Made by a program: the position numbers and the translations under genes. Shown in pieces: positions 39,249 through 48,516 of a DNA stretch of 64,000 nucleotides (position 1 is the first letter of the stretch; every line of letters begins with the position of its first letter). The DNA is from Rosettibacter firmus (GTDB lineage Bacteria > Bacteroidota > Ignavibacteria > Ignavibacteriales > Melioribacteraceae). The notes under the pieces are model-generated. The model saw nothing but the letters and a program-made list of their open reading frames with translations. It was not told the origin of the DNA and ran no database searches. The stretch is from contig NZ_JAYKGJ010000001.1 in the NCBI RefSeq assembly GCF_036860695.1, positions 930,001-994,000 on the forward strand. Direction: 5' to 3'.

Positions 39249-40646
39249 TTAATCTGCACTTAACATTCTTAGACCTTTTTTTGCAACTTCACTATTTGGA
39301 TTCAGTTGTTTTACTCTTTTATAAATTCGTATTGCGTTTTCAATTTTACCAAGTTGATGATAACTTAATCCAAGCATCTCAAGTGTACCCACATCATTTG
39401 GTTTAAATTCAAGTACTTTTTGTAGATATTGAATAGCCACTGCATAATTTTTATTTAAAAATGCCCTTTGACCTATAAAATAATTTGCTTCTAATAACTG
39501 ATCCTTATACATTTTTTCTTTATCATTAGCCAGCATTATAACTTTCTTATATTGTTCTACAGCTTGATTAAGAGAGTCTAAATTTTTATATGTTTGTGCC
39601 AAATAAAAATAAGTATTGACAATAGTATCATTTAAAGCCGATGCTTTTAATAATGTCTTGCGAGCTTCTTCATAATCTTTTAACTGGTAATAAGAAAATC
39701 CCAGGAATCGATAAGCAAATTCATTTTTCTCGTCGTAATTAGTTATTGCTTTGTAGTACTTAACTGCTTGTGAATAATTATGATTTCTAAAAGAAACATT
39801 AGCCAATTCCAAGTAAACATTAGAACGTGTGCTATCTAATTCGATTACTTTTTCAAAATATCTAATTGCCAAAGAATCCTGCTTAATTTGAGCGAGAGAA
39901 CGAGCTGCATTTTCATAATCATCTATTCTCATTAAAGAATCAGGCAAAGACATATAATATTTAGCTGATTCATCATATTTTTTCAGAGCATACGAAGCCA
40001 AAGCCAAGTTTTTCTTTATTGCATCGTCATTTGGATAATAATTTAAAGCTTGTAATGCATAGTTATAAGCCTTTTCATAGTTTTTAATTTCAAGCAAAGC
40101 AGTAATAATTTTTTGATATGCATCTAATGATTTTTCTAAACTCAAATACTTTTCGAACATTATAAAGGCATCCGTATAAAATTTAGCCTGGTAGAAAATT
40201 GTAGCTACTGCTAAATATGCTTTAGCATTCTTGGGCTCAATTAGAATTATTTTTAAATATTTGTTAATAGCTTCTTTAAATCTTTTTTCTTTATAAAACA
40301 ATTCTGCAATTTTAAATTTAAGTTGAACATTTAATGAATCAATCGCTTCTGCCTTTTCATAATTCGTTAATGCTAATTCATTAATGTTCAGTTTCGAATA
40401 AGCATCACCGAGATTTTCATAAACATCTTTATTGATATAATTTGCATATTGCAGCTGTATTAAAATTTTTAATGCTGTGTTTGCAGAATCTTTATTCAAT
40501 AAATTTTTTGCTATTAAAAATGCTTCTTCATATTGTTTTTTTTCAATAAGCTTTTGTGCATCCGATAAAGCATCCTGTGCATTCAAGTTAAAGTAAGCAA
40601 AAAATAAGAAAGAAATAAAAATGTTATATCTCAACATCTTTTTCAC
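39249..40646 (-). CDS. Periplasmic TPR-repeat protein
   Basis: 465 residues. The signal peptide ends near YFNLNAQDA. At least nine tetratricopeptide repeats run to the C-terminus (for example AFIMFEKYLSLE, AYRFLGFSYYQLKDYEEARKTL, AIQYLQKVLEFKPNDVGTLEMLG). It is the last gene of the ExbB-ExbD-ExbD-TonB-PstS-like run and follows the PstS-like gene by 5 bases. It is probably a protein-interaction scaffold in the periplasm for that system. Confidence 0.88.
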   Translation of the reverse strand: MKKMLRYNIFISFLFFAYFNLNAQDALSDAQKLIEKKQYEEAFLIAKNLLNKDSANTALKILIQLQYANYINKDVYENLGDAYSKLNINELALTNYEKAEAIDSLNVQLKFKIAELFYKEKRFKEAINKYLKIILIEPKNAKAYLAVATIFYQAKFYTDAFIMFEKYLSLEKSLDAYQKIITALLEIKNYEKAYNYALQALNYYPNDDAIKKNLALASYALKKYDESAKYYMSLPDSLMRIDDYENAARSLAQIKQDSLAIRYFEKVIELDSTRSNVYLELANVSFRNHNYSQAVKYYKAITNYDEKNEFAYRFLGFSYYQLKDYEEARKTLLKASALNDTIVNTYFYLAQTYKNLDSLNQAVEQYKKVIMLANDKEKMYKDQLLEANYFIGQRAFLNKNYAVAIQYLQKVLEFKPNDVGTLEMLGLSYHQLGKIENAIRIYKRVKQLNPNSEVAKKGLRMLSAD

Positions 40647-40651
40647 CAGAA

Positions 40652-41509
40652 TTAATTTATTTGAATTAACTTAACAGGAACTGTTGCAGGACCAAGATCA
40701 TTTTTCATAACCAATTTTTGTCCATCATTGCCAGTAAGAAATGAAGTGAAACCTGAAGCTACACCTAATCCAACTTCACTAAGTAAAATATATGTTGTAC
40801 GATAAAGTGGGTATGTGCCATTTACTAAATAAGCATTATATGGTAAATAATAATTAATACCATTAATATTATTATCCCATACTCCAACTTTCAAAATCTT
40901 TATATTATCGATTCCTTTTAGAGTATTCAATCCAACAAAACCAATAGTATTTTGAGAATTAATAACTTTTTTAATAACATCATATTCACCGGGGACTATT
41001 TCAACATTTTTTAAATATTCTTCCTTAACTAAATTTGTTGTTATGTATTCATATACTCCTGAATTTTTATCGGGCATTACAATTTTCATTCTTGGGGTTG
41101 GAGAATTTAAAATCTCTTTCAAATCTGGCAAATAAATTTTATCTAAATGTGAGTTTTTATTACTTATAATCGCAATACCATCATAACAAAACTTGTATAA
41201 CTCAACATCAAATTTTGTTTTTTCAATAAACTTTTTTTCTTCATCATTAAATTGACGCGAACCAATAAATATTTCTGTCTCTTTATTCAGCAGTGCAACT
41301 ATCCCTTCTCTTGCTTTAACAGAAACAAGATCTATTTTTGTGTCTGGATACAAACTCATAAATAATTCAGCTTCCTCTTTAATTAAATTAAAAAGAGATT
41401 CATCAACATAACATTTCAAATATCCTTTAGTTGGAGTTTCATTAGGTTCTTTTTCACAGCCAATTAACAATAATAAAATTAATCCATATTTAAGTGAAAC
41501 ATTAACCAT
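40652..41509 (-). CDS. PstS-like substrate-binding lipoprotein
   Basis: 285 residues. Lipobox LLIGC gives a lipid anchor. The fold is the PBP/PstS type: GYLKCYVDESLFNLIKEEAELF, EIFIGSRQFNDEE, DGIAIISNKNSHLDKI, PDKNSGVYEYITTNLV and TIGFVGLNTLKG. The canonical phosphate-binding residues are not clearly kept, and no pstCAB genes are present. It sits in a TonB/ExbBD operon rather than an ABC operon. It may bind an anion or a signal rather than feed an ABC transporter. Confidence 0.78.
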   Translation of the reverse strand: MVNVSLKYGLILLLLIGCEKEPNETPTKGYLKCYVDESLFNLIKEEAELFMSLYPDTKIDLVSVKAREGIVALLNKETEIFIGSRQFNDEEKKFIEKTKFDVELYKFCYDGIAIISNKNSHLDKIYLPDLKEILNSPTPRMKIVMPDKNSGVYEYITTNLVKEEYLKNVEIVPGEYDVIKKVINSQNTIGFVGLNTLKGIDNIKILKVGVWDNNINGINYYLPYNAYLVNGTYPLYRTTYILLSEVGLGVASGFTSFLTGNDGQKLVMKNDLGPATVPVKLIQIN

Positions 41510-41693
41510 TTTTATTTCTCAATTTTGTAGAAACCAATCTAAATACACCATACATCAACAAAACTATTCCCATCATAATTTTAAATTGTTCAGGCAAGTA
41601 ATTAGGAGCAATATTTGTAAATATTATTGCTAATCCCAAAACTATGAAGAGTGTACCCATTGAATACGAAATATAAGTAAAAACATTATTCAT
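41502..41693 (-). CDS. Small two-helix membrane protein in TonB cluster
   Basis: 63 residues with two hydrophobic helices (about 8-30 and 38-55: MGTLFIVLGLAIIFTN, IMMGIVLLMYGVFRLV) and a basic tail. It overlaps the PstS-like gene by 8 bases and begins just after the tonB stop. Its place in a tight operon supports it being real. The family is unnamed to me. Confidence 0.75.
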   Translation of the reverse strand: MNNVFTYISYSMGTLFIVLGLAIIFTNIAPNYLPEQFKIMMGIVLLMYGVFRLVSTKLRNKNG

Positions 41694-41694
41694 T

Positions 41695-42438
41695 TTATTG
41701 ACCTTGTAGAGTAAATTTATATGGTATGACTATCCACACAGATACAGGTTTATTATTCTGTAAAGCAGGAGTAAATGCACATTTCATAGCGGCTTCAATT
41801 GCTGCTTCATTAAAAACTTCTGCATCAGATTTTATTATAACTGCTTTTTTAGGTTTCCCTTCTTTATCGATCAAAACTTTTACATAAACTTTACCTGTTA
41901 TGCCTGCTCTTCGTGCTATATCGGGATATACGGGTTGTGCAGAAACTACCATTTCTGGTAATTTTTCTACTGCTACAAAAGCATTTATATCGGGCTCTTC
42001 CTCTTTTTCTTCTTCTATTTTGATATCTTGAGTTATCTGTGTTACTCCAGTTCCAAGTCCTTCTGTTAATGCAGGTGAAGATTGTTGACTTAATTCTTGT
42101 TGTGTTGCAATTGTTTGTTCTGGTGGAGCTTCGTCTTCTGGAACGGGGACAGGAATACCAACCGTTGGAGCGGCTGTTGAACCAGGGACTACAGATATTT
42201 GTTGAGGTACATCATTTGTTATCGAAGGTGGTGGACCCAACTCGCTATATTTTAATATTCTAACTGTAGGTACATTTTCTTCTTCTTTACTCATTGAAAG
42301 ATAAAAATAGTAAGACGTAATTATTATTATATGAAGAACAACAGCTATAATTAAACCAATAGAAAAATTCCTTGGATATAATTTTTTTAATTCAAATGCA
42401 CCATAAATATTGTTTTTGACTGAAATTGTATTTGTCAT
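41695..42438 (-). CDS. tonB: TonB energy transducer
   Basis: 247 residues from the ATG at 42438, which has AGGAG seven bases upstream. A TTG six bases earlier lacks that spacing. One N-terminal helix (~27-50) precedes a proline/glutamate-rich periplasmic spacer (VPVPEDEAPPEQ) and the C-terminal TonB domain (YPDIARRAGITGKVYVKVLI, EAAMKCAFTPALQNNKPV). It transmits proton-motive force from ExbB/ExbD to outer-membrane receptors such as the BtuB-like protein. Confidence 0.93.
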   Translation of the reverse strand: MTNTISVKNNIYGAFELKKLYPRNFSIGLIIAVVLHIIIITSYYFYLSMSKEEENVPTVRILKYSELGPPPSITNDVPQQISVVPGSTAAPTVGIPVPVPEDEAPPEQTIATQQELSQQSSPALTEGLGTGVTQITQDIKIEEEKEEEPDINAFVAVEKLPEMVVSAQPVYPDIARRAGITGKVYVKVLIDKEGKPKKAVIIKSDAEVFNEAAIEAAMKCAFTPALQNNKPVSVWIVIPYKFTLQGQ

Positions 42439-42450
42439 AACCAATCTCCT

Positions 42451-42945
42451 TTAAGACGCTCTTGCCATTTCTTTTTTATCTATTTCCGTCATTGGTGCCA
42501 AAGAAAATCGTGTAAGGTTTGCAAGATTTAATTCATCAATTATATCTATCATTGCATGGTATTTACTTTTCCTGTCTATTTTAATTAGAACAACAAGTTT
42601 TGGATTTTCTTTTGCTTTTTCGATAAGAAATTTTCTTAAATCTTCGAACTTAATTTTCCTGGGAACTTCAATTCCCATATTCCAATAAATATTCATGTTT
42701 TCATCTACTCTTAAAGTCATTAAATTTGACTCTGCTATTTTTACATCAACATCTTTAGGTGGTAAGTTTAATTCCAATGTTTGTGGTTTTCTAAAAACAG
42801 TAGTAAGCATAAAAAAAGTTAGTAATAAAAAAGCAACATCAACCATTGGCGTCATATCTATTCTTATGCTTATTCTTTTCTTAGACTTTTTCTTCCCGTG
42901 CTTTTTCTTGCTACTTTCACCTCCGCCTACATCAACTCCTGCCAT
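42451..42945 (-). CDS. exbD: ExbD/TolR-family protein (second copy)
   Basis: 164 residues from the ATG at 42945, which has GGAG six bases upstream. A longer frame exists but overlaps the first exbD. A lysine-rich cytoplasmic start (KKKHGKKKSKKR) precedes the helix with DMTPMVDVAFLLLTFFMLTT, containing the proton-carrying aspartate. The periplasmic domain follows. It works with ExbB as the proton-driven motor for TonB. Confidence 0.92.
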   Translation of the reverse strand: MAGVDVGGGESSKKKHGKKKSKKRISIRIDMTPMVDVAFLLLTFFMLTTVFRKPQTLELNLPPKDVDVKIAESNLMTLRVDENMNIYWNMGIEVPRKIKFEDLRKFLIEKAKENPKLVVLIKIDRKSKYHAMIDIIDELNLANLTRFSLAPMTEIDKKEMARAS

Positions 42946-42955
42946 GTTATCTCCT

Positions 42956-43420
42956 TTAATTTGTTTTAAAATTTGTGACCATAGCAAATCGTGTTATCTG
43001 AGTTTTTTTCAATATATCCATTATATCTGAAACTATTCCATATTCAGCATTTGCATCTCCTTTAACAATAGTTCTCAACTTAGGATTTGAAATTCTTGCT
43101 TTTATTAATAGGTCTGGCAAAGTTTCCAGATTTACTTCCACAGCCTGACGATTGCGATTTTGCTGTCCAAACATATTTTCCATCATATAAGCAGAATCAA
43201 AACCAAGATATATTTTTGAACTATCGCTAATGATAAGTGTCATTGTATTTGATTCTGGCAACTTAATTTCTGAGTGAGATAATGGCAATTGTATTTCAAC
43301 TTCTTCAGGTGGTCTAAATTGAGTTGTAAGCATAAAAAAAGTTAATAGTAAAAATGCAACATCAACCATAGGAGTCATATCTATTTTTACAGGAATTCTT
43401 CCTTTCTTTATTCGTGGCAT
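42956..43420 (-). CDS. exbD: ExbD/TolR-family protein (first copy)
   Basis: 154 residues. The helix DMTPMVDVAFLLLTFFMLTT is identical over 20 residues to the neighbouring copy, including the functional aspartate. The periplasmic domains have diverged, and this copy has an insert with QNRNRQAVEVN. The paired exbD genes downstream of exbB are typical for the group and may form a heterodimeric stalk. Confidence 0.92.
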   Translation of the reverse strand: MPRIKKGRIPVKIDMTPMVDVAFLLLTFFMLTTQFRPPEEVEIQLPLSHSEIKLPESNTMTLIISDSSKIYLGFDSAYMMENMFGQQNRNRQAVEVNLETLPDLLIKARISNPKLRTIVKGDANAEYGIVSDIMDILKKTQITRFAMVTNFKTN

Positions 43421-43429
43421 AATTTAACC

Positions 43430-44203
43430 TCATTTCGCTTTAAATACTTGCATTATATTATATGTTGCCTCATCTATCTGATAAGTAAAATTATCTACTT
43501 TATTTACGAAAAAGTTGTAAGCTACTATCCCTAAAATTGCAACGAATAAACCTCCTGCAGTATTAATCAAAGCTTCCGAAATTCCCGTTGCCAATTGAAT
43601 AGCATCTGGAGCTCCGGCATGTGCTAATGCTCTAAATGAACGAATCATCCCGATAACTGTACCTAATAATCCAACCATAGTTGCTATTGATGCAATAGTT
43701 GAAAGAGCTATTAGATTTTTTTCAAGTAAAGGAGTTTCTAACATTAATGCTTCTTCAATAGAGCGTTGAACTTCAATTAGTTGTTTTTCTGAATCTGTTA
43801 TTGTTTTTTCAGATGTAAGTTCATAATATCTTGTTAGAGCAACTTTAATAACATTAGCTACAGATCCTCTTTGTTCATCACACAATTGTATTGCTTCGGT
43901 TAAATCTCCTGCCCTTACTTTTTCTAAAACTTCTTTGAAAAATTTTGGAACACTTCTTCTACCAGCAGCCTTTCTCAGGGATAGCATTCTTTCAATAATA
44001 ATCGCAAAATCCATAATTGATAGCGTAATTAAAAGTGCAACCAGGGGACCACCTGTATAAACTTGTCCCATTAAATTTTGTGGGACTTCTCGATTGCTTC
44101 CATCTTTAAAATTTGCTGCGTTACCTAAACCATATTCATAAATTGATACTGAAATTGCTAAAGCAATTATAAAAAGTATTACAATAAATGCAGATTGTTT
44201 CAT
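43430..44203 (-). CDS. exbB: ExbB/TolQ/MotA-family proton channel
   Basis: 257 residues. An N-terminal helix, a second helix near residue 55-70, a cytoplasmic domain (ERMLSLRKAAGRRSVPKFF) and two C-terminal helices with TIASIATMVGLLGTVIGMIRSF and GISEALINTAGGLFVAILGI match ExbB. The first gene of the cluster is preceded by a strong Shine-Dalgarno (AGGAGTGATAATAA) and by an inverted repeat. Confidence 0.93.
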   Translation of the reverse strand: MKQSAFIVILFIIALAISVSIYEYGLGNAANFKDGSNREVPQNLMGQVYTGGPLVALLITLSIMDFAIIIERMLSLRKAAGRRSVPKFFKEVLEKVRAGDLTEAIQLCDEQRGSVANVIKVALTRYYELTSEKTITDSEKQLIEVQRSIEEALMLETPLLEKNLIALSTIASIATMVGLLGTVIGMIRSFRALAHAGAPDAIQLATGISEALINTAGGLFVAILGIVAYNFFVNKVDNFTYQIDEATYNIMQVFKAK

Positions 44204-44228
44204 TTATTATCACTCCTATATTTAATGT

Positions 44229-44245
44229 TTGAACATAAAGTTCAA
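44229..44245. promoter_or_regulatory. Inverted repeat upstream of exbB (candidate operator or leader stem)
   Basis: TTGAAC-ATAAA-GTTCAA is a perfect 6-bp inverted repeat. The arms extend to AATG(T)TTGAAC-like 10-11 bases with one bulged base. It lies 26 bases before the exbB start codon on the minus strand, within the likely leader or core promoter. The cognate regulator is unknown. Confidence 0.4.
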
Positions 44246-44351
44246 CATTCATGCCTAAAGAAAAATCATTGTTTTTTTAATTTATTATTGAAATTAATTA
44301 ACAAAGGATTTCATTTTGAAAGGATCTGAAATTTCAATTTGAAATGAAGGC

Positions 44352-45680
44352 TTAGAGATTATATAATTTCTTTTTTCGCCAGAGGGTTGTCTCGGAAATT
44401 CCCAATATTTGAGCTGCTTCTTTCATACTAGAAGCAATTTTTAAGACATCCTTAATATGCTGTTTTTCTAATTCTTCTATTGTAAGAATTTCCTTTTTTT
44501 GCTTTTGAGGTATAAAATTTAATATTTCTACTGGTAAGTATTCTATCCTTAAAACATTATCTTTAGCAAATACTATAAGTCTCTTAACAAGAGTTTCAAA
44601 CTCTCGAATGTTACCAGGCCAGTCATATTCAACCAGATAATCAATTAACTCATTATTTATTTTATATTCTTTTGATTTTGAATATTTTTTCAAAAAATAG
44701 TTAAGAAGAAGAGGAATATCCCCTTTTCTTTCTCTTAATGGGGGTAAATATAATTTTACTCCTGCAATACGGTAATAGAAATCTTCTCTTAAGTTTCCCG
44801 ATTTTAATTCTTCATCAACTTTTTTATTTGTTGCAGAAATAATTCTTACATCGGCTTTACGTGTTATACTTTCACCAACTCTTTCATATTCCATACTTTG
44901 AAGAAACCTGAGCAATTTAACCTGCATTAATTTTGGTATATCTCCAACTTCATCAAAAAATAAAGTTCCTGTATCTGCAAATTCTATTCTTCCTATTCTA
45001 TCTTTCAATGCATTTGTAAAAGCCCCCTTAACATGACCAAACATTTCGCTTTCAAAAAGATTCTCTGGGATTGCAGAACAATTAACAGCAACAAATGGAT
45101 TTGATCTGCGTGAACTTTTAGAATGAATATACTTAGCTAATATTTCTTTACCTGTTCCACTTTCACCTTCAATAAGAATAGGTATATCGCTATCAGCAAC
45201 TTCCTGTGCAATTTTTAATGTTTCTTTAACTGACTCTGTATTCGTAATAATTTCATTGCTTTCATAATCTTCTTCCAAATAGCTTTTAAAACCTTCAATT
45301 TTACGGGACATTTTATGATGTTCAAAAACTCTATCAACAATATGTAAAAATTCCTTATGGGTAAAAGGTTTTGTAATATAATCGTATGCACCTTTTTTAA
45401 TTGCTTCTACAGCCGTTTCGATTGAACCATATGCTGTCATAAGAACTATTGTTGTATCGGGAGAAATTTTTTTTAGAGCTTCTAAAACTTGAATGCCATT
45501 AATGGGTTGCATCTTTAAGTCAACAAATGATAAATCAAAAAAGACTTCTTTTGCTCTATTAATTCCGTCTTCAGCATTCAGATATACTTCTGGTATGTAT
45601 CCTGCAGAACTTAATGAAAGTTCTATCATCTTAAGTATATTCGGTTCATCATCAATAACTAAAATTCTTCCTTTATTCAT
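44352..45680 (-). CDS. NtrC-family sigma54 response regulator (AlgB-like architecture)
   Basis: 442 residues. The receiver domain (1-120) has VIDDEP, D54 in FVDLKMQP and KPFTH. The AAA+ domain has Walker A GESGTGKE (172-179), GTLFFDEVGDIP and WPGNIREFETLV. A Fis-type HTH closes the protein (MKEAAQILGISETTLWRKKKLYNL). The sigma54-contact loop reads GAFTNA (219-224) rather than GAFTGA. The gene starts one base after the histidine kinase stop, so the two form a cognate pair. Confidence 0.93.
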   Translation of the reverse strand: MNKGRILVIDDEPNILKMIELSLSSAGYIPEVYLNAEDGINRAKEVFFDLSFVDLKMQPINGIQVLEALKKISPDTTIVLMTAYGSIETAVEAIKKGAYDYITKPFTHKEFLHIVDRVFEHHKMSRKIEGFKSYLEEDYESNEIITNTESVKETLKIAQEVADSDIPILIEGESGTGKEILAKYIHSKSSRRSNPFVAVNCSAIPENLFESEMFGHVKGAFTNALKDRIGRIEFADTGTLFFDEVGDIPKLMQVKLLRFLQSMEYERVGESITRKADVRIISATNKKVDEELKSGNLREDFYYRIAGVKLYLPPLRERKGDIPLLLNYFLKKYSKSKEYKINNELIDYLVEYDWPGNIREFETLVKRLIVFAKDNVLRIEYLPVEILNFIPQKQKKEILTIEELEKQHIKDVLKIASSMKEAAQILGISETTLWRKKKLYNL

Positions 45681-47516
45681 TTATGCAGCCGGTATTATTA
45701 TTTGAAAAGTGCTTCCTTTACCTAATTGACTGAAGGCTTTAATTTCTCCATCATGTATTTCTATTATTTCTTTAGCTATCGATAATCCCAAGCCTAAACT
45801 ACCGGGAGATATATCATCAATTTGAATGAATTTATCAAAAATTTTCTTAAGATTTTCAGGACTAATTCCTATTCCAGTATCAGATATTATTATGTTTATT
45901 TTTCCATTCTCTACTTTTTGTTCTACAGAAATTTTCCCATTATTAGGGGTAAATTTTATTGAATTATAAATAAGATTTTCAATTGCACTTATCATATGAT
46001 CATAACTTCCTTTAATCATAGCGCCTTCAGAAAAATCAGAAACCTTAAGTTCGATATTTTTTTCTTTAGCAATGGGTTCAAATTTCTTAAAAACATGTTC
46101 TAATAATTTCCTTGCTTCAAAATTTTCAAACTTTATTCTATTTCTATTTGCTTCGAGCTTTGTTAGTTCTAAAATTTCATAAACCAATTTATTTAATCTT
46201 TCATAATCTTCTTTAATCGAAGTTATAAGTTCTTTTTGTTTATCAGTTAGTTCTCCCGCAACCCCATCTTCAATAATTCCAATTGCCATTCCCATTGAAG
46301 TTAAAGGAGTCTTAAGTTCGTGAGATACTTTTGCAACAAATTCAGATTTCATCTTATCAAGTTCTTGATATTTTGTAATATCATTAAATACATAAACAGT
46401 TCCCTTCATTTCTTTTTCCGGAATGTTAAGCGAAGCTTCAATCATTTTAAAATATTTACGGGAACCATCTTTGTCTTTTACTACAACAATTTCCTTATCA
46501 TGATATATATCCTGATCCTGATTTTCTGCTTTATTCTCTAAACCAGATAAATTCAAGAGTTTATTTAATTTTGATTTGTCATTTAATACATCCTTAAAAA
46601 TTTCATTAAATGATTTATTAGTAAGAAGTACATTCAAATTTTCATCTACCATTAAAACTGGTTCATTCATACTTTCAATAACTAATTCTGATTTTTTCTT
46701 TTCAAACAATATTTTACTTAGATTAAGTTGTTCATACTTCTGAAGTTTCTCGCTCATTTTATTAAATTCTTCTGCAAGACTATTAATCTCATCACTATTT
46801 TCATCAATTTCAATTTTCTCGTTGAAATTTCCTTCGCTTATGTGTTCTACAGATTTACGTAATTTGTTTAAAGGTCGTACAACATAATTCGAGAATTTCG
46901 TGCTAAAAACAATGCTGATAAATATTGCCCCCAATAGTATCACAACAATAAAAAAAGTAGCTGTTTGTGTAATTGTTTTTGTATTGTCAACTGCTTTATT
47001 TAGAAGCTGATGGTTTATTTCCAGAATCTTATTACTTTTTTTCTTTATATCCTTTATTTGATTAACAATGGTTACAAATTCTATATTGAAAGCTTTTCCC
47101 TTTTTATTGATATAAATTTTATAATCTATATTGTTATATAAATATTTAAGAAAGTTATCGTATTCATAATTTAAAGAATCAAGAATATTTTTTTCTTCTT
47201 GTGTATAGGCAGATTTACGTGCTTTATCATACCAGTAAAAAAAATCCTCTTTACTTTTTTCGAATAACTTTTCGCCTTCTTCAAAATTCTGGTTGTACAT
47301 TAAAGTTAATCCATGCAGTTGATCATCTAAAGCTTTGCCAATATTATCAGCAGCTATTATGCTCGAATAATTTTCTTGCATTGTTAGATTTATAGACTCA
47401 TTCAGTCTATAAAAATTATATATGCTCCAGATCGCAGCCAGAAACATAATAAGTAAGATTACAGTAAATCCTAAAAATATTTTTGCACGTAAACTGGATG
47501 TATAAAGTTTAATCAT
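45681..47516 (-). CDS. Membrane sensor histidine kinase (KinB-like layout)
   Basis: 611 residues. Two helices (~14-34 and ~182-205) flank a helical periplasmic sensor. HAMP (PLNKLRKSVEHISEGNFNEK), a PAS domain (MNEPVLMVDENLNVLLTNKSF), HisKA with H399 (VSHELKTPLTS) and a complete HATPase domain (NLIYNSIKFTP, SDTGIGIS, SLGLGLSIAKEI) follow. It should phosphorylate the adjacent sigma54 response regulator. The signal is unknown. The sensor resembles four-helix-bundle types. Confidence 0.93.
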   Translation of the reverse strand: MIKLYTSSLRAKIFLGFTVILLIMFLAAIWSIYNFYRLNESINLTMQENYSSIIAADNIGKALDDQLHGLTLMYNQNFEEGEKLFEKSKEDFFYWYDKARKSAYTQEEKNILDSLNYEYDNFLKYLYNNIDYKIYINKKGKAFNIEFVTIVNQIKDIKKKSNKILEINHQLLNKAVDNTKTITQTATFFIVVILLGAIFISIVFSTKFSNYVVRPLNKLRKSVEHISEGNFNEKIEIDENSDEINSLAEEFNKMSEKLQKYEQLNLSKILFEKKKSELVIESMNEPVLMVDENLNVLLTNKSFNEIFKDVLNDKSKLNKLLNLSGLENKAENQDQDIYHDKEIVVVKDKDGSRKYFKMIEASLNIPEKEMKGTVYVFNDITKYQELDKMKSEFVAKVSHELKTPLTSMGMAIGIIEDGVAGELTDKQKELITSIKEDYERLNKLVYEILELTKLEANRNRIKFENFEARKLLEHVFKKFEPIAKEKNIELKVSDFSEGAMIKGSYDHMISAIENLIYNSIKFTPNNGKISVEQKVENGKINIIISDTGIGISPENLKKIFDKFIQIDDISPGSLGLGLSIAKEIIEIHDGEIKAFSQLGKGSTFQIIIPAA

Positions 47517-47588
47517 TGTAGAAACAAGTAATTTTACTAAATTAAATTAGTTAAAAACTCAACATAATAAAACATAGATTTTAATTTC

Positions 47589-48482
47589 ATGATGCTAAAT
47601 GTTACCGCCATTGGAGAAATTTTATATGATATTTATCCAGATAAAAAACGTCTTGGTGGTGCACCTTTTAATTTTATTTATCACATCTGGAAAATTCTTG
47701 GTAAAGCTAATTTTATTTCAAGTGTTGGTAGTGATGATAATGGAAAAGAAATATTGAATTATCTTAATTCGATAGGTTTCAATACAGATTTAATTATAGT
47801 TGATGAAAAACATCCTACAGGCACAGTACAAGTTTATTTAGATGAAAATAAAATTCCTCATTTCACAATTTCTTCTGAATGCTCCTATGATTATCTTACA
47901 TTAAACGAAAAAGCTTTAGAAGTAATAGAACACAACACAGATATTTTATACTTCGGAACACTTTCTCAACGCAGCGAAATATCAAGAAAAACAATCAAAT
48001 CACTTTTGGGAAGACATATAAAATATTTTTGCGATCTGAATTTACGTCATGATTTCTTTACAGAAGAAATGATATTAGAAGCACTTACCGCAAGTAATGT
48101 TGTAAAGATTAATTATCAAGAGTTCGAAAAAATTAAAAAAATCCTTGATATAAACACTAATGATAATATTGCAATAGAAATAATAGCGAATAAATTTAAT
48201 ATCGATTTGTTGAGTATAACACTTGGAAGTGATGGTGCAATACTTTATAATAAAAAAGCAATGAGCAAATACAAAACAGAAACAAAAAATATTGTTGATA
48301 CAGTTGGAGCTGGAGATGCATTCGCTGCAATTCTTTGCATTGGTTATTTAGTAGATATGGATATTAATTCTATTAATAAATTAGCAAATGAATTCGCTAC
48401 AGAAATATGTATGATTGAAGGAGCAATTCCAGTTGAAGATTCAATTTATGATAAATATAGAAAAATATTTTCAAGTTATTAA
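47589..48482 (+). CDS. PfkB-family sugar kinase (fructokinase-like)
   Basis: 297 residues. An N-terminal GEILYDIYPDKKRLGGAPFNF and a late DTVGAGDAFAAILCIGYL, with the catalytic aspartate, define the PfkB/ribokinase family. The GG-AP-N start and length match fructokinases. There is no neighbouring sugar transporter, so fructose is the best guess, not proven. It is convergent with the PEGA lipoprotein. Confidence 0.87.
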   Translation: MMLNVTAIGEILYDIYPDKKRLGGAPFNFIYHIWKILGKANFISSVGSDDNGKEILNYLNSIGFNTDLIIVDEKHPTGTVQVYLDENKIPHFTISSECSYDYLTLNEKALEVIEHNTDILYFGTLSQRSEISRKTIKSLLGRHIKYFCDLNLRHDFFTEEMILEALTASNVVKINYQEFEKIKKILDINTNDNIAIEIIANKFNIDLLSITLGSDGAILYNKKAMSKYKTETKNIVDTVGAGDAFAAILCIGYLVDMDINSINKLANEFATEICMIEGAIPVEDSIYDKYRKIFSSY

Positions 48483-48516
48483 CTTAATGAACAAATTCTG
48501 TCTGTAATAAAGTTAA

